A stretch of DNA of 34,054 nucleotides from Prevotella sp. (GCA_017965725.1 JAGCPK010000012.1:1-34054), one strand, 5' to 3'. Shown: positions 1-8,288, counted from the first letter of the stretch. Program-made: numbers and translations. The notes: a model not told the origin generated them from the letters alone.

Positions 1-184
1 GTTGGGACTTTATCCCGGTGGGAATATCGTGCCTGAGAATCGGTTGGGACTTTACCCCGGAGGGAATTTCGTGCCTGAGATTCAGTTGGGACTTTACCCC
101 CCTGGGAATTTCATGCCTGAGAATCAGTTCAGACTTTACCCCGACGGGTGAAACCTTCCCACGATTCAGGGCAGACTTTCACCC
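1..184. repeat. Tandem 42-bp repeat array A
   Basis: Four contiguous 42-bp units start at 1, 43, 85 and 127, and a decaying fifth starts at 169. Each carries the pattern GTTnnGACTTTACCCC, a short G-rich turn, then GTGCCTGAGATTCA. Units 1-3 are most alike; units 4-5 diverge. There are no unique spacers between units. GGGTGAAA (146-153) is an exact reverse complement of TTTCACCC (177-184), so the end of unit 4 can pair with the start of unit 5. The array may continue left of the window. A related array lies at about 26076-26365. The open frame through it only reflects the multiple-of-3 period. Confidence 0.9.
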
Positions 185-210
185 GCTGGGGAAAGAAAAA
201 TCAAAGATCA

Positions 211-242
211 TTTGGCTTTTTGCTTACTTATTAGTACCTTTG
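211..242 (+). promoter_or_regulatory. Bacteroidetes-type promoter of the patatin gene
   Basis: TTTG at 211-214, a 20-bp spacer, then TACCTTTG at 235-242, matching the Bacteroidetes -33/-7 consensus TTTG and TAnnTTTG. It lies just after repeat array A and 7 bp before the ATG at 250, which is probably the original start of the gene. Confidence 0.7.
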
Positions 243-289
243 CCCCCAGATGAAGAGGTTTCTTATTATAATAAATAGGTGTAACGCTG

Positions 290-1213
290 GTGCTGTCGGC
301 TACGGCAGGGCGTCCGAAGATAGGACTGGCCCTCGGGGGCGGCGGTGCCAAAGGAGCCGCTGAGGTGGGCGTGCTGAAGGTGCTTGAGGAGGCTGGCATA
401 CAGGTGGATTATATCGCAGGCTCATCGGTAGGCTCCATCGTGGGAGGTCTCTATGCGGCTGGCTACTCGGCCCAAGAACTGGAGACGATGTTCCAGACGC
501 AGGAATGGCTCACGCTGCTCACCGACCGCAAGGCTGCACTGAGCAACGAGCCGCTGAAAACCGAGAAAGGTGTGACCTACATCTTCGGTTTCCCCGTGAT
601 GGACAGTAACACGCGAGGCATCGGCATGATGTCGGGCGGCAGGATAGAACAGGTCATCGACTCGATGGTATCGGCCAAGGGCTGCACGGAGTTTGAGAGT
701 CTGAAGATTCCTTTCCGTTGTGTGGCCGCCGACATCAGGACGGCTGAGGAGGTGGTGCTGTCAAAAGGGGTGCTCTGCAAGGCGCTGAGAGCCTCGATGG
801 CGATACCGGGCATCTTCAAGCCTGTAGTTCGTGACGACAGGATGCTGGTGGATGGCGGAATGCTGAACAACCTGCCCGTGGATGTGTGCCGACAGATGGG
901 AGCCGACATCGTGATTGCCATCGACCTGCAACAGAGTGAACTGAAACCCCGCAAGCAGTCGGACCTCAGCAGCATCTCCGCCATAGCCGACCTGTTCGGG
1001 GTCGGAGGCATCATCGAATGGATTGCCAACCGTCCTGACATCGAGAAATACAACAAGAACCGCCAGAACGCCGACATCTACATCCACCCTGACCTACCCG
1101 ACCTGGATCTCACCAGTTTCGGCAACAAGAACGCCACACGCATGATTCAGGCTGGTGTCACCGCCGCCAAACAGATGTTGCCAGAACTCCAGCGCACCAT
1201 CCATTCGAAATAA
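290..1213 (+). CDS. Patatin-like phospholipase, probable 5' frameshift
   Basis: Serine lipid acyl hydrolase of the patatin (RssA/PlpD) family. Counting from the GTG at 290 (307 aa), the oxyanion motif GGGGAKG is at about 16-22, the nucleophile motif GSSVG has Ser46, and the DGG motif has Asp188, so the Ser-Asp dyad is complete. Bacteroidetes homologues normally start with a signal peptide, but this frame opens directly at the catalytic domain. An ATG at 250 in another frame encodes MKRFLIII, and the patatin frame continues IGVTLVLSATAG from 275. Removing one A from the AAA at 273-275 joins them into a textbook signal peptide. The gene is therefore probably a frameshifted secreted patatin, or carries a sequencing error. 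If translated from the GTG it would be cytoplasmic. A terminator follows. Confidence 0.85.
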   Translation: MLSATAGRPKIGLALGGGGAKGAAEVGVLKVLEEAGIQVDYIAGSSVGSIVGGLYAAGYSAQELETMFQTQEWLTLLTDRKAALSNEPLKTEKGVTYIFGFPVMDSNTRGIGMMSGGRIEQVIDSMVSAKGCTEFESLKIPFRCVAADIRTAEEVVLSKGVLCKALRASMAIPGIFKPVVRDDRMLVDGGMLNNLPVDVCRQMGADIVIAIDLQQSELKPRKQSDLSSISAIADLFGVGGIIEWIANRPDIEKYNKNRQNADIYIHPDLPDLDLTSFGNKNATRMIQAGVTAAKQMLPELQRTIHSK

Positions 1214-1222
1214 AATGTTAAT

Positions 1223-1250
1223 GTTCCCTAACAAATGGGGAACCGTTTTT
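1223..1250 (+). terminator. Rho-independent terminator after patatin gene
   Basis: GTTCCC (1223-1228) pairs with GGGAAC (1238-1243) across a 9-nt loop, followed by CG and a run of T. It lies 10 bp after the stop codon. Confidence 0.6.
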
Positions 1251-1340
1251 ACTTTTTGCCTGTGGAAGCGTCAAAAAACCAACAAGTGTGAAAGTAACAA
1301 TTAACTTAATATTATTCATTTTTTACCAAATGTTCATTTT

Positions 1341-2645
1341 ATGAAAAAAATTATTCTTTCATTGATGGCGCTCACCAGTTTGACAGCGTCAGCACAGTTT
1401 GGTGCACCCAGACAGAACCCCACGGTTCCTTCAGTTACTGAAAACGTGGTTGAGGACTTCAAGCCTGCCATTTCTAATCAGGACAACAAGCAGTATCCGA
1501 TGGTCAACTCACAGCGCATGGTACGTGCTCAGATCTCGGCTCCCAACGCCACTTCTGTAGGACTTGACATCGCCGGTAAGATCTATTCGATGACCAAGGA
1601 CGAGAACGGTGTGTGGACAGGTACCTCTGAGCCACAGGATGAGGGCTTCCACTACTATCAACTGAATATCGACGGTGCTTCTGTGCCCGATCCAGGCAGC
1701 CTCTACTACTATGGCGCCAGCCGTTGGGGTAGCGGTATCGAGATTCCCTCTGCCGACCAGGATTTCTGGCAGGTGAAGAACGTGCCGCAGGGCTCGATGA
1801 GTGAGGTATTCTACTGGTCAACCTACACAGAGAAGATGCGTCGTTGCCATGTATATCTCCCCGCTGAGTATTTCACCAATCCCACCAAGAAATTCCCCGT
1901 GTTCTATCTCCAGCATGGTATGGGTGAGAACGAGTACGGATGGGCCGAGCAGGGTCATACCGCTCAGATTATGGACAACCTGATTGCTGAGGGCAAGGCC
2001 GTGCCTTGCATCATCGTGATGGACAATGGTCTGAACACACAACGTCCTGGTGAGCAGGGTGGTTTCGGTGGCTTCGGCGGACCCCGTCCTCAGGGTGCTC
2101 CAGGTGCTGCTCCTCAGGGTCCCCGTCCACAAGGTGCTCCTCAGGGAGGATTTGGCCAGGGCGGTCAGCGTCCACAGGGCGCTCCCGGTCAGGGTGGTCC
2201 CCGTCGTGGCGGCTTCGGTGGCTTCGGTGGTTTCTCCGAGGGCTTCAAGAATGTGCTCTTCAATGATATCATCCCGATGGTTGAGAAGAACTATCGCGTG
2301 ATTGCCGATCCTCAGCACCGTGCATACGCCGGTCTGTCGATGGGTGGCATGCAGGCTCGTGAGATCACACTTGCCAATCCTGAGAAGTTCGCTTATGTAG
2401 GTTCTTTCAGCAGTGGTGCATGGAGTGTTGACCAAGTGAAGGAATCCAACGGTTTCACCAAGAACGTGAAGTTGCTCTTCATGAGCGGTGGCGGCAAGGA
2501 GAACATGGGTTGTGTTGAGGCAGCCAAGAACATTAAGGAGCAACTCGGTATGAATGCCGTTGGTTACGAGTCTCCAGGCACAGCCCACGAGTGGCACACC
2601 TGGCGTCGCAGCCTCTACCAGTTCGCACAGTTGATTTTCAAATAA
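1341..2645 (+). CDS. Secreted CE1-like alpha/beta-hydrolase esterase
   Basis: Carboxylesterase of the esterase D / carbohydrate esterase family 1 type, which includes feruloyl and acetyl-xylan esterases in gut Bacteroidetes. The 434-aa protein begins MKKIILSLMALTSLTASAQ, a clear signal peptide. Residues about 60-137 look like a CBM48/E-set-like beta domain. The catalytic domain follows, with YLQHGMGE near 190, nucleophile motif GLSMGG (Ser333) and the probable catalytic histidine in HEWHTWRR (His416). About 60 residues (238-298) are a low-complexity Gly/Pro/Gln/Arg-rich insert with GGFGGFGG and PQGAP repeats inside the fold, before the helix ahead of Ser333. Hydrolysis of acyl groups on plant polysaccharide is the likely role, but substrate cannot be read from sequence. 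It has its own terminator and stands alone, not inside a recognisable PUL. Confidence 0.85.
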   Translation: MKKIILSLMALTSLTASAQFGAPRQNPTVPSVTENVVEDFKPAISNQDNKQYPMVNSQRMVRAQISAPNATSVGLDIAGKIYSMTKDENGVWTGTSEPQDEGFHYYQLNIDGASVPDPGSLYYYGASRWGSGIEIPSADQDFWQVKNVPQGSMSEVFYWSTYTEKMRRCHVYLPAEYFTNPTKKFPVFYLQHGMGENEYGWAEQGHTAQIMDNLIAEGKAVPCIIVMDNGLNTQRPGEQGGFGGFGGPRPQGAPGAAPQGPRPQGAPQGGFGQGGQRPQGAPGQGGPRRGGFGGFGGFSEGFKNVLFNDIIPMVEKNYRVIADPQHRAYAGLSMGGMQAREITLANPEKFAYVGSFSSGAWSVDQVKESNGFTKNVKLLFMSGGGKENMGCVEAAKNIKEQLGMNAVGYESPGTAHEWHTWRRSLYQFAQLIFK

Positions 2646-2668
2646 ATCTTCGCCTTAATCATTATACG

Positions 2669-2712
2669 GAGGCGGCACTGCTGTAAAAAGCAGGGGCCGC
2701 CTCTCTTTGTTT
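2669..2712 (+). terminator. Rho-independent terminator after esterase gene
   Basis: GAGGCGGC (2669-2676) pairs with GCCGCCTC (2696-2703). An inner CTGCT/AGCAG pair extends the stem, and T-rich sequence follows. Confidence 0.8.
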
Positions 2713-2773
2713 GGCACGGTATTTGCAAAGTAAAATCAAAAGGTGAAATAATAACAAATAAAATAAAACAACT

Positions 2774-4834
2774 ATGCAAAAAGGTAATATTGGTGTAACG
2801 ACTGAGAACATATTTCCAGTCATCAAGAAGTTTCTTTATAGTGATCACGAGATTTTCCTCCGTGAGATGGTTTCAAATGCCGTAGATGCCACGCAGAAGT
2901 TGAAGACGCTGGCAGCACAGGGCGAGTACAAAGAAGAAATGGGCGACCTGACGGTGCGCGTGAGTTTCGATGCTGACAAGGGAACCATCACCATCAGCGA
3001 CCACGGTATCGGCATGACGGAGGAAGAGATCGACAAGTACATCAACCAGATCGCCTTCTCGGGCGTGACGGACTTCCTCGAGAAATACAAGGACAATGCC
3101 AACAACATCATCGGCCACTTCGGACTCGGCTTCTACTCTTCGTTCATGGTATCGAAGAAGGTAGAGATCATCACCAAGTCGTATAAGGAAGGGGCAAAGG
3201 CTGTGAAGTGGAGTTGCGACGGATCGCCTGCCTACGAGATTGATGATGCTGAGCGCGCAGAACACGGATCGGACATCATCCTCTATATCGACGACGACTC
3301 GAAGGAGTTCCTCGACAAGAACAAACTCGAGGGTCTGCTCAACAAGTACTGTAAGTTTATGGCTGTACCCGTCGCCTTCGGCAAGAAGCAGGAATGGAGT
3401 AGCGAGAAGAAAGAGATGGTGGATACCGCAGAGGATAATATTATAAATAATGTGGAGCCGCTGTGGACGAAAGCCCCAAGCACGCTGAAGGATGAGGACT
3501 ACAAGAGTTTCTACCGTACCCTCTACCCCATGAGCGACGAGCCGTTGTTCTGGATCCACCTGAACGTGGACTACCCCTTCAACCTGACGGGTATCCTCTA
3601 CTTCCCCAAGATCAAGTCGAACATCGAACTGCAGCGCAACAAGATACAACTCTACTGCAACCAGGTCTTCGTGACCGATCAGGTGGAAGGCATCGTGCCT
3701 GAGTTCCTGACACTGTTACACGGTGTTATCGACTCACCGGATATCCCCCTGAACGTCTCACGTTCCTACCTGCAGAGCGACCGTGAGGTGAAGAAGATCT
3801 CTACCTATATCACCAAGAAGGTGGCCGACCGTCTGAAGGCTATCTTCAGCGAGAACCGCAAGGAATACGAGGAGAAGTGGGACGACCTGAAACTCTTCAT
3901 CAACTACGGTATCCTCTCGGAGGACGGTTTCTATGATCGCGCCAAAGACTTCGCTCTGATGAAGGATACAGAAGGCAAGTACTTCACCTTTGACGAGTAC
4001 AAGACCCTCATTGAGGCCAACCAGAAGGACAAGGACGACATGCTGGTCTATCTCTATGCAGAGGACAAGGAGGAGCAGTACAGTTACATCAAGGCCGCAC
4101 AGGACAAGGGCTACAGCGTGCTGCTGCTCGACGGACAACTCGATGTGCCTACCATCCAGACGCTGGAACAGAAGTTCGAGAAGAGCCGTTTCACCCGTGT
4201 GGATTCGGATATCATCGACCGTCTGATTGTGAAAGAGGAGAAGAAAAAGTCTGACCTCTCGGAAGGAGAGAGTGACAATTTGTCAGCCGTCTTCCGCACA
4301 CAGTTGCCAAAGATTGACAAGGCTGAGTTTATGGTGCAGGTAGATGCCCTCGGCACTGAGAGCCGTCCTGTGATCATCACCCAAAACGAATATATGCGTC
4401 GTATGAAGGATATGAGTAAGTTCCAGGCTGGCATGGGCTTCTACGGACAGATGCCCGACTCGTACAACCTCGTCCTGAACTCAGACCATCCGCTGGTGAA
4501 GAAGGTGCTCGACGAGAGCAAGACCGCTACAGAAGAGGCCCTGAAGCCTATTGAGGCAGAACTGAAGGGTCAGGAGGCTCGTCTGGCCGCCATCCGTGCT
4601 GCCCAGGATAAGAAGAAATACGACGAGATCACTCAGGAAGAAAAGGACCAGAAGGCCGAAGCAGAGAAGGCCGTACAGGAGCAGAAGGACAAGAAGCAGG
4701 CTGTCATCGCTGACTATGCAAAGGGTAACAGCATCGTCCATCAACTCATTGACCTGGCACTCCTTCAGAACGGTATGCTAAAAGGTGAGGCACTTGATAA
4801 GTTCCTGAAACGCTCAGTAGATCTGATCAAATAA
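2774..4834 (+). CDS. htpG: Molecular chaperone HtpG (Hsp90)
   Basis: Cytosolic Hsp90 ATPase that remodels client proteins, usually with DnaK/DnaJ. At 686 aa it is somewhat longer than E. coli HtpG. The N-terminal GHKL ATPase domain has the catalytic Glu31 and Asn35 in REMVSNAVDA, the DHGIGM motif near residue 77, and the glycine-rich lid GHFGLGFYS near 115. The middle domain carries the conserved NVSRSYLQ segment. The C-terminal part is Lys/Glu-rich coiled coil (about 590-650), with no MEEVD tail, as expected for bacteria. The start ATG is preceded by an A-rich leader with no Shine-Dalgarno, normal for this phylum. A DnaJ-like gene converges on it across a shared terminator. Confidence 0.97.
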   Translation: MQKGNIGVTTENIFPVIKKFLYSDHEIFLREMVSNAVDATQKLKTLAAQGEYKEEMGDLTVRVSFDADKGTITISDHGIGMTEEEIDKYINQIAFSGVTDFLEKYKDNANNIIGHFGLGFYSSFMVSKKVEIITKSYKEGAKAVKWSCDGSPAYEIDDAERAEHGSDIILYIDDDSKEFLDKNKLEGLLNKYCKFMAVPVAFGKKQEWSSEKKEMVDTAEDNIINNVEPLWTKAPSTLKDEDYKSFYRTLYPMSDEPLFWIHLNVDYPFNLTGILYFPKIKSNIELQRNKIQLYCNQVFVTDQVEGIVPEFLTLLHGVIDSPDIPLNVSRSYLQSDREVKKISTYITKKVADRLKAIFSENRKEYEEKWDDLKLFINYGILSEDGFYDRAKDFALMKDTEGKYFTFDEYKTLIEANQKDKDDMLVYLYAEDKEEQYSYIKAAQDKGYSVLLLDGQLDVPTIQTLEQKFEKSRFTRVDSDIIDRLIVKEEKKKSDLSEGESDNLSAVFRTQLPKIDKAEFMVQVDALGTESRPVIITQNEYMRRMKDMSKFQAGMGFYGQMPDSYNLVLNSDHPLVKKVLDESKTATEEALKPIEAELKGQEARLAAIRAAQDKKKYDEITQEEKDQKAEAEKAVQEQKDKKQAVIADYAKGNSIVHQLIDLALLQNGMLKGEALDKFLKRSVDLIK

Positions 4835-4836
4835 AT

Positions 4837-4866
4837 AATAAAGGCTCCCCGACGGGAGCCTTTATT
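4837..4866. terminator. Bidirectional terminator between htpG and dnaJ-like gene
   Basis: AATAAAGGCTCCC pairs perfectly with GGGAGCCTTTATT over 13 bp around a short CCGA-type loop. A/T-rich flanks on both sides let it end both convergent genes. Confidence 0.9.
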
Positions 4867-4887
4867 GTATTTACGAAAACAAACGTT

Positions 4888-5580
4888 TTATTGTGCTGTA
4901 CGTATCTGGCGGAACAAGTCTTTCTGACGTTCCGTCAGGTTTGTTGGTAATTTCACCTGATAGGTGATGATAAGGTCACCAAAGGTACCATCACCCCTGT
5001 CGTAACCCTTGCCACGCAGACGCACCTTTGTACCAGGTTGCGTCTCGGGTTTGATCTTCAGTTTTAGTTTCTGACCATTCGAGAGGGTGACGATAATCTC
5101 TCCACCCAACATCGCCGTATAGAGGTCGATGGTGACGTTGGCATTCATCTCACCAGAGTGGGTGCGACGCCCCGTAGTACCAGAGAAGCCCTGAAAACCA
5201 CCAAAGCCTCCACCTGGATGACCCTTACGTCCAAAGAGATCCTCGAAGAACGAACTGAATCCGCCTCCACCACTGAAACTGCTGAAGTCGAAGCCACTGA
5301 ACGGATTGCCGCCAGAGGCACCACCGCCGAAACCACCAGCCCCAAACTGCTCTGCCTCCTTCCACTGCTCACCATACTGGTCGTACTTACGGCGCTTCTC
5401 GGGATCGCCAATCACGTCGTAGGCCTCCTGCAAAGCCTGAAACTTAGCCTGTGCCTTCGGGTCGTCGGGGTGCAGGTCTGGATGAAACTGTTTGGCCCGC
5501 TTCAAATACGCTTTCTTGACATCCTTCTGCGGGATGGTCTTATCGACACCTAAAATCTTATAATAGTCAATAAATGCCAT
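4888..5580 (-). CDS. DnaJ-like co-chaperone, CbpA type, single CTD
   Basis: J-domain protein that would stimulate DnaK ATPase. The 230-aa protein has an N-terminal J domain (1-70) with His33-Pro34-Asp35 and the closing YDQYG segment. A Gly/Phe-rich linker (about 80-135) follows, then one beta-rich substrate-binding domain (about 142-225) with VRLRGKGYDRGDG and GDLIITYQVKLP. There are no CxxCxGxG zinc repeats, so this is class B (CbpA/DjlA-like) rather than DnaJ proper. It is shorter than typical CbpA (about 300 aa) because only one carboxy-terminal domain is present. Its start is fixed by an AGGAGG 8 nt upstream. It faces htpG, so both genes may serve one stress-response function. Confidence 0.9.
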   Translation of the reverse strand: MAFIDYYKILGVDKTIPQKDVKKAYLKRAKQFHPDLHPDDPKAQAKFQALQEAYDVIGDPEKRRKYDQYGEQWKEAEQFGAGGFGGGASGGNPFSGFDFSSFSGGGGFSSFFEDLFGRKGHPGGGFGGFQGFSGTTGRRTHSGEMNANVTIDLYTAMLGGEIIVTLSNGQKLKLKIKPETQPGTKVRLRGKGYDRGDGTFGDLIITYQVKLPTNLTERQKDLFRQIRTAQ

Positions 5581-5588
5581 AATTCTGT

Positions 5589-5594
5589 CCTCCT
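5589..5594 (-). promoter_or_regulatory. Perfect Shine-Dalgarno (AGGAGG) of dnaJ-like gene
   Basis: On the minus strand AGGAGG lies 8 nt before the ATG, ideal spacing. This is unusual: the other starts checked in this window lack such a motif, and Bacteroidetes ribosomes generally sequester the anti-SD. Confidence 0.75.
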
Positions 5595-5643
5595 ATTCTT
5601 ACAATCTTTCTATGAAATCCGTTGCAAAAAGTGTGCCTGATTT

Positions 5644-5674
5644 TTTGATATATCGATTATTTTTTGTATCTTTG
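5644..5674 (+). promoter_or_regulatory. Bacteroidetes-type promoter of 5'-nucleotidase gene
   Basis: TTTG (5644-5647), a 19-bp spacer, then TATCTTTG (5667-5674). It lies 21 bp before the ATG at 5696 and inside the longer open frame that begins at 5612, which argues for 5696 as the real start. Confidence 0.8.
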
Positions 5675-5695
5675 CAGGCAATAAGACAAGACTTT

Positions 5696-7462
5696 ATGAA
5701 GAAGATTATACTCTTTACCATTGCCGTCATCTGTATGATGACAAATGCCCTAGCGCAGATTGCCACGAAGACCGTCCGTCTGAAGGTCATCGAGACCAGT
5801 GACGTACACGGACACTTCTTCCCCTACGATTTCATGGAGAAGAAGGACATCAAGGGAACCCTCGTACGCGCAAACACCTATATTAATAAACAGCGCGAGA
5901 AGTACGGCGACAACCTGTTGCTGATCGACAATGGCGACATCCTGCAGGGACAGCCCTGTGTCTATTGGTCGAACTACGTGATGCCTGAGGACGAAAACCT
6001 CGCCGCCAGCGTCATCAACTACATGAAATATGATGCTGAAACGGTGGGCAACCACGACATAGAGCCGGGCCATAAGGTCTATGACAAGTGGATCCGCGAG
6101 GTACGCTGTCCACTGTTGGGTGCCAACATCGTGAAGGAGGAACACAAGAACGGCGAGGCCAATCCCGCCAGCATCTATACAGGACTCAAGCCTTACTCCG
6201 TACACTATAAGGACGGTGTAAAGATTTGCGTCATCGGCATGCTCACACCCGCCATTCCCAACTGGCTGAACAAGCCGATATGGAAGGGAATAGAGTTTGA
6301 GGAGATGGTGAGTTGCGCCAAGAAATGGATCAAATACATCCAGGAGAACGAACGCCCTGACCTCATCTTCGGACTCTTCCACTCGGGACTCAACGGTGGC
6401 ATCAAGACCGATGAATATGAGGAGGACGCTACGGAGTCGGTCGCCAAGGAGGTGCCTGGCTTCGACATCATCTTCTTCGGACACGACCATCAGGTACACA
6501 ACGAGTGGATCACCAACAAGGCAGGCAAGAAGGTGCTCTGCATCGACCCCTCCTGCTATGTGAAGAACGTGGCTGAGGCAGAGATCACCCTCACCTACAA
6601 GAACGGACACCTGACGAAGAAGGATATCAAGGGTGAGATTGTCAGTGTGCTCGACGAGGAGATCGACCAGCAGATGCTCAGTCACTTCCAACCTGCCATC
6701 GATAAGGTCAAGGCGTATGTGGATCGGAAAATCGGTTATTTCGAGAGTCCGATATATACGCGGGAGAGTTTCTTCGGCAACTCCGCCTTCACCGACCTCA
6801 TACACAACCTGCAGTTGCAGATATCTAAGGCTGAGATATCGTTCAACGCCCCCCTTTCCTTCAATATGGAAATCAAAGCCGGCGAGGTGACGCAATGAGA
6901 CATGTTCAAACTCTACCGCTACGAGAACCTGTTGTTTGTGCTCCGCATGACGGGCGAGGAGATCCGCAAGCACCTGGAGTTTAGTTACGATATGTGGACT
7001 AACACGATGACATCGCCCGACGATCACGCCCTACGGCTGAATGACGCCTCGAAAGATGATCAGCAACGCACAGGATTCCAGTATATGACCTTCAACTTCG
7101 ACTCTGCCGCAGGCATCGACTACGAGGTGGACCTCACAAAGCCCTACGGACAGAAAGTGCGTATTCTGCAGATGTCTAACGGTCAGCCTTTCGACGAGAA
7201 GAAATGGTATCAGGTGGTGATGAACAGTTATCGTGCCAATGGTGGCGGCGAACTGCTGATACGCGGTGCAGGCATCCCCAAGGACTCACTTGACAATCGC
7301 GTCATCTGGCACACAGATCTCGACCAGCGCCACTATCTCACTGAAGAGATCAAAAAACTGGGCACCGTCAATCCGCAACCCAACCACAACTGGCGCTTCA
7401 TACCTGAGGAATGGACGAAGCCAGCCCTGGAAAGAGACCGCAAACTCCTTTTTGGAAAATAA
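5696..7462 (+). pseudogene. 5'-nucleotidase/metallophosphatase, split by in-frame TGA
   Basis: Secreted UshA/5'-nucleotidase family enzyme that would hydrolyse nucleotides or related phosphoesters. From ATG 5696 it has a signal peptide (MKKIILFTIAVICMM... to about residue 20), then metal-binding motifs DVHGH (36-40), DNGDILQG (78-85), GNHD (118-121) and GHDHQVH. The C-terminal substrate domain begins near FFGNSAFTDL. The frame stops at TGA 6896-6898 (codon 401) after GEVTQ and resumes in the same frame with DMFKLYRYEN, which is the usual family continuation, to 7462. Without that stop the protein would be 588 aa, a normal family length. One C-to-T change from CGA (Arg) would explain it. The upstream piece keeps the catalytic domain but loses most of the substrate domain. 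A sequencing error is possible. Confidence 0.85.
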
Positions 7463-7486
7463 GCCACAGATTCATACAGACTGAAG

Positions 7487-8257
7487 ATGAAGAAATACTT
7501 TTTTGTTTTCTGCAAGGAAGACCTGTTGTTAGGGCGCAAGGAGGATGGAATCTATACCATCCCCCTCAGTGAGGAGCCACCTACGGAAGTGAAGACGTGG
7601 ACGCACATGATGAACATCACCCCGATGAGCGACGGCACTCCAGTCATCACCTATCGTATTGATGCCCCCATCACAGACAACGAAGACTACGAGATGTGTG
7701 GCCTGCGCCAGAGTTACTACAAACTCCCCCGCCCTCTCTACCTGAAGGCAGGCAAATGCCAGGAACTGCTTTACTGGGACCAGAACACAAAGTACTGTGG
7801 TGTCTGCGGTGCTCCTTTGAAAATGGATACCGACATCTCGAAAAAATGCCCAGAATGTGGCAAAGAGATATGGCCCCAGTTGGCTACAGCCGTCATTGTA
7901 CTCATCCACAAAGGCGACGAGGTGCTGCTGGTACGTGCCAAGAATTTCAAACGCGACTTCTTCGGACTGGTAGCAGGATTTGTAGAAACAGGTGAGACAC
8001 TGGAGGAGGCCGTCGCCCGCGAAGCCCTTGAAGAGACAGGTGTCACCATCACCAACATCCGCTACTTCGCCTCACAACCCTGGCCCTATCCCTGCGGACT
8101 GATGGTTGGCTTCAATGCCGACTACGTCAGTGGCGACATCCACCTGCAGAAGAGTGAGATAGCCAAGGGCGGGTGGTTTAGGAAAGACAATCTCCCCAAT
8201 ATCCCAGAGAAACTATCCATCGCCAGAATGTTGTTGGACGACTGGCTTGAAAAATAG
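7487..8257 (+). CDS. nudC: NAD(+)/NADH diphosphatase NudC
   Basis: Nudix hydrolase that cleaves NAD(H) to NMN(H) and AMP; in E. coli the same enzyme removes NAD caps from RNA. The 256-aa protein has an N-terminal domain, a four-cysteine zinc ribbon (Cys104, 107, 121, 124), and the Nudix box at about 164-186 reading GFVETGETLEEAVAREALEE. The NudC-specific SQPWPYP motif sits at 196-202, about 10 residues after the box, which separates NudC from other Nudix enzymes. It follows the nucleotidase pseudogene after 24 bp and probably shares its transcript; both act on nucleotides. A strong terminator follows directly. Confidence 0.95.
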   Translation: MKKYFFVFCKEDLLLGRKEDGIYTIPLSEEPPTEVKTWTHMMNITPMSDGTPVITYRIDAPITDNEDYEMCGLRQSYYKLPRPLYLKAGKCQELLYWDQNTKYCGVCGAPLKMDTDISKKCPECGKEIWPQLATAVIVLIHKGDEVLLVRAKNFKRDFFGLVAGFVETGETLEEAVAREALEETGVTITNIRYFASQPWPYPCGLMVGFNADYVSGDIHLQKSEIAKGGWFRKDNLPNIPEKLSIARMLLDDWLEK

Positions 8258-8258
8258 A

Positions 8259-8288
8259 AAAGGGAACCGTGTGGTTCCCTTTCTTTAT
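8259..8288. terminator. Bidirectional terminator between nudC and lipoprotein gene
   Basis: AAAGGGAACC (8259-8268) pairs with GGTTCCCTTT (8273-8282) around GTGT, followed by T-rich sequence; the opposite strand also ends in T. It separates the convergent genes and overlaps the last bases of the minus-strand gene. Confidence 0.9.

Noticed and set aside
1-184. Possible CRISPR array (also 26076-26365)
   Set aside because: Units are directly adjacent and diverge along their full length; there are no unique spacers of constant length and no cas genes.
18-278. 86-aa open frame through repeat array A with a 14-residue repeat
   Set aside because: The period of 42 bp is a multiple of three, so any frame free of stops repeats. 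It contains the promoter of the patatin gene and has no start signal or family match.
1818-2597. 259-aa antisense open frame in the esterase gene
   Set aside because: Thr/Leu-rich complement of the Gly/Pro-rich insert; no supporting signals.
2715-2735. Possible promoter of htpG (TATTTG)
   Set aside because: Lacks the two bases between TA and TTTG, so it does not fit the consensus that works well elsewhere in the window.
5612-5695. Upstream extension of the 5'-nucleotidase to 5612
   Set aside because: It runs through the promoter at 5644-5674, and the ATG at 5696 begins a clean signal peptide.
5750-7027. 425-aa antisense open frame opposite the 5'-nucleotidase
   Set aside because: Exact shadow of a gene with clear motifs. 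It reads His/Val/Leu-rich, typical of the reverse frame of this codon usage, and has no promoter.
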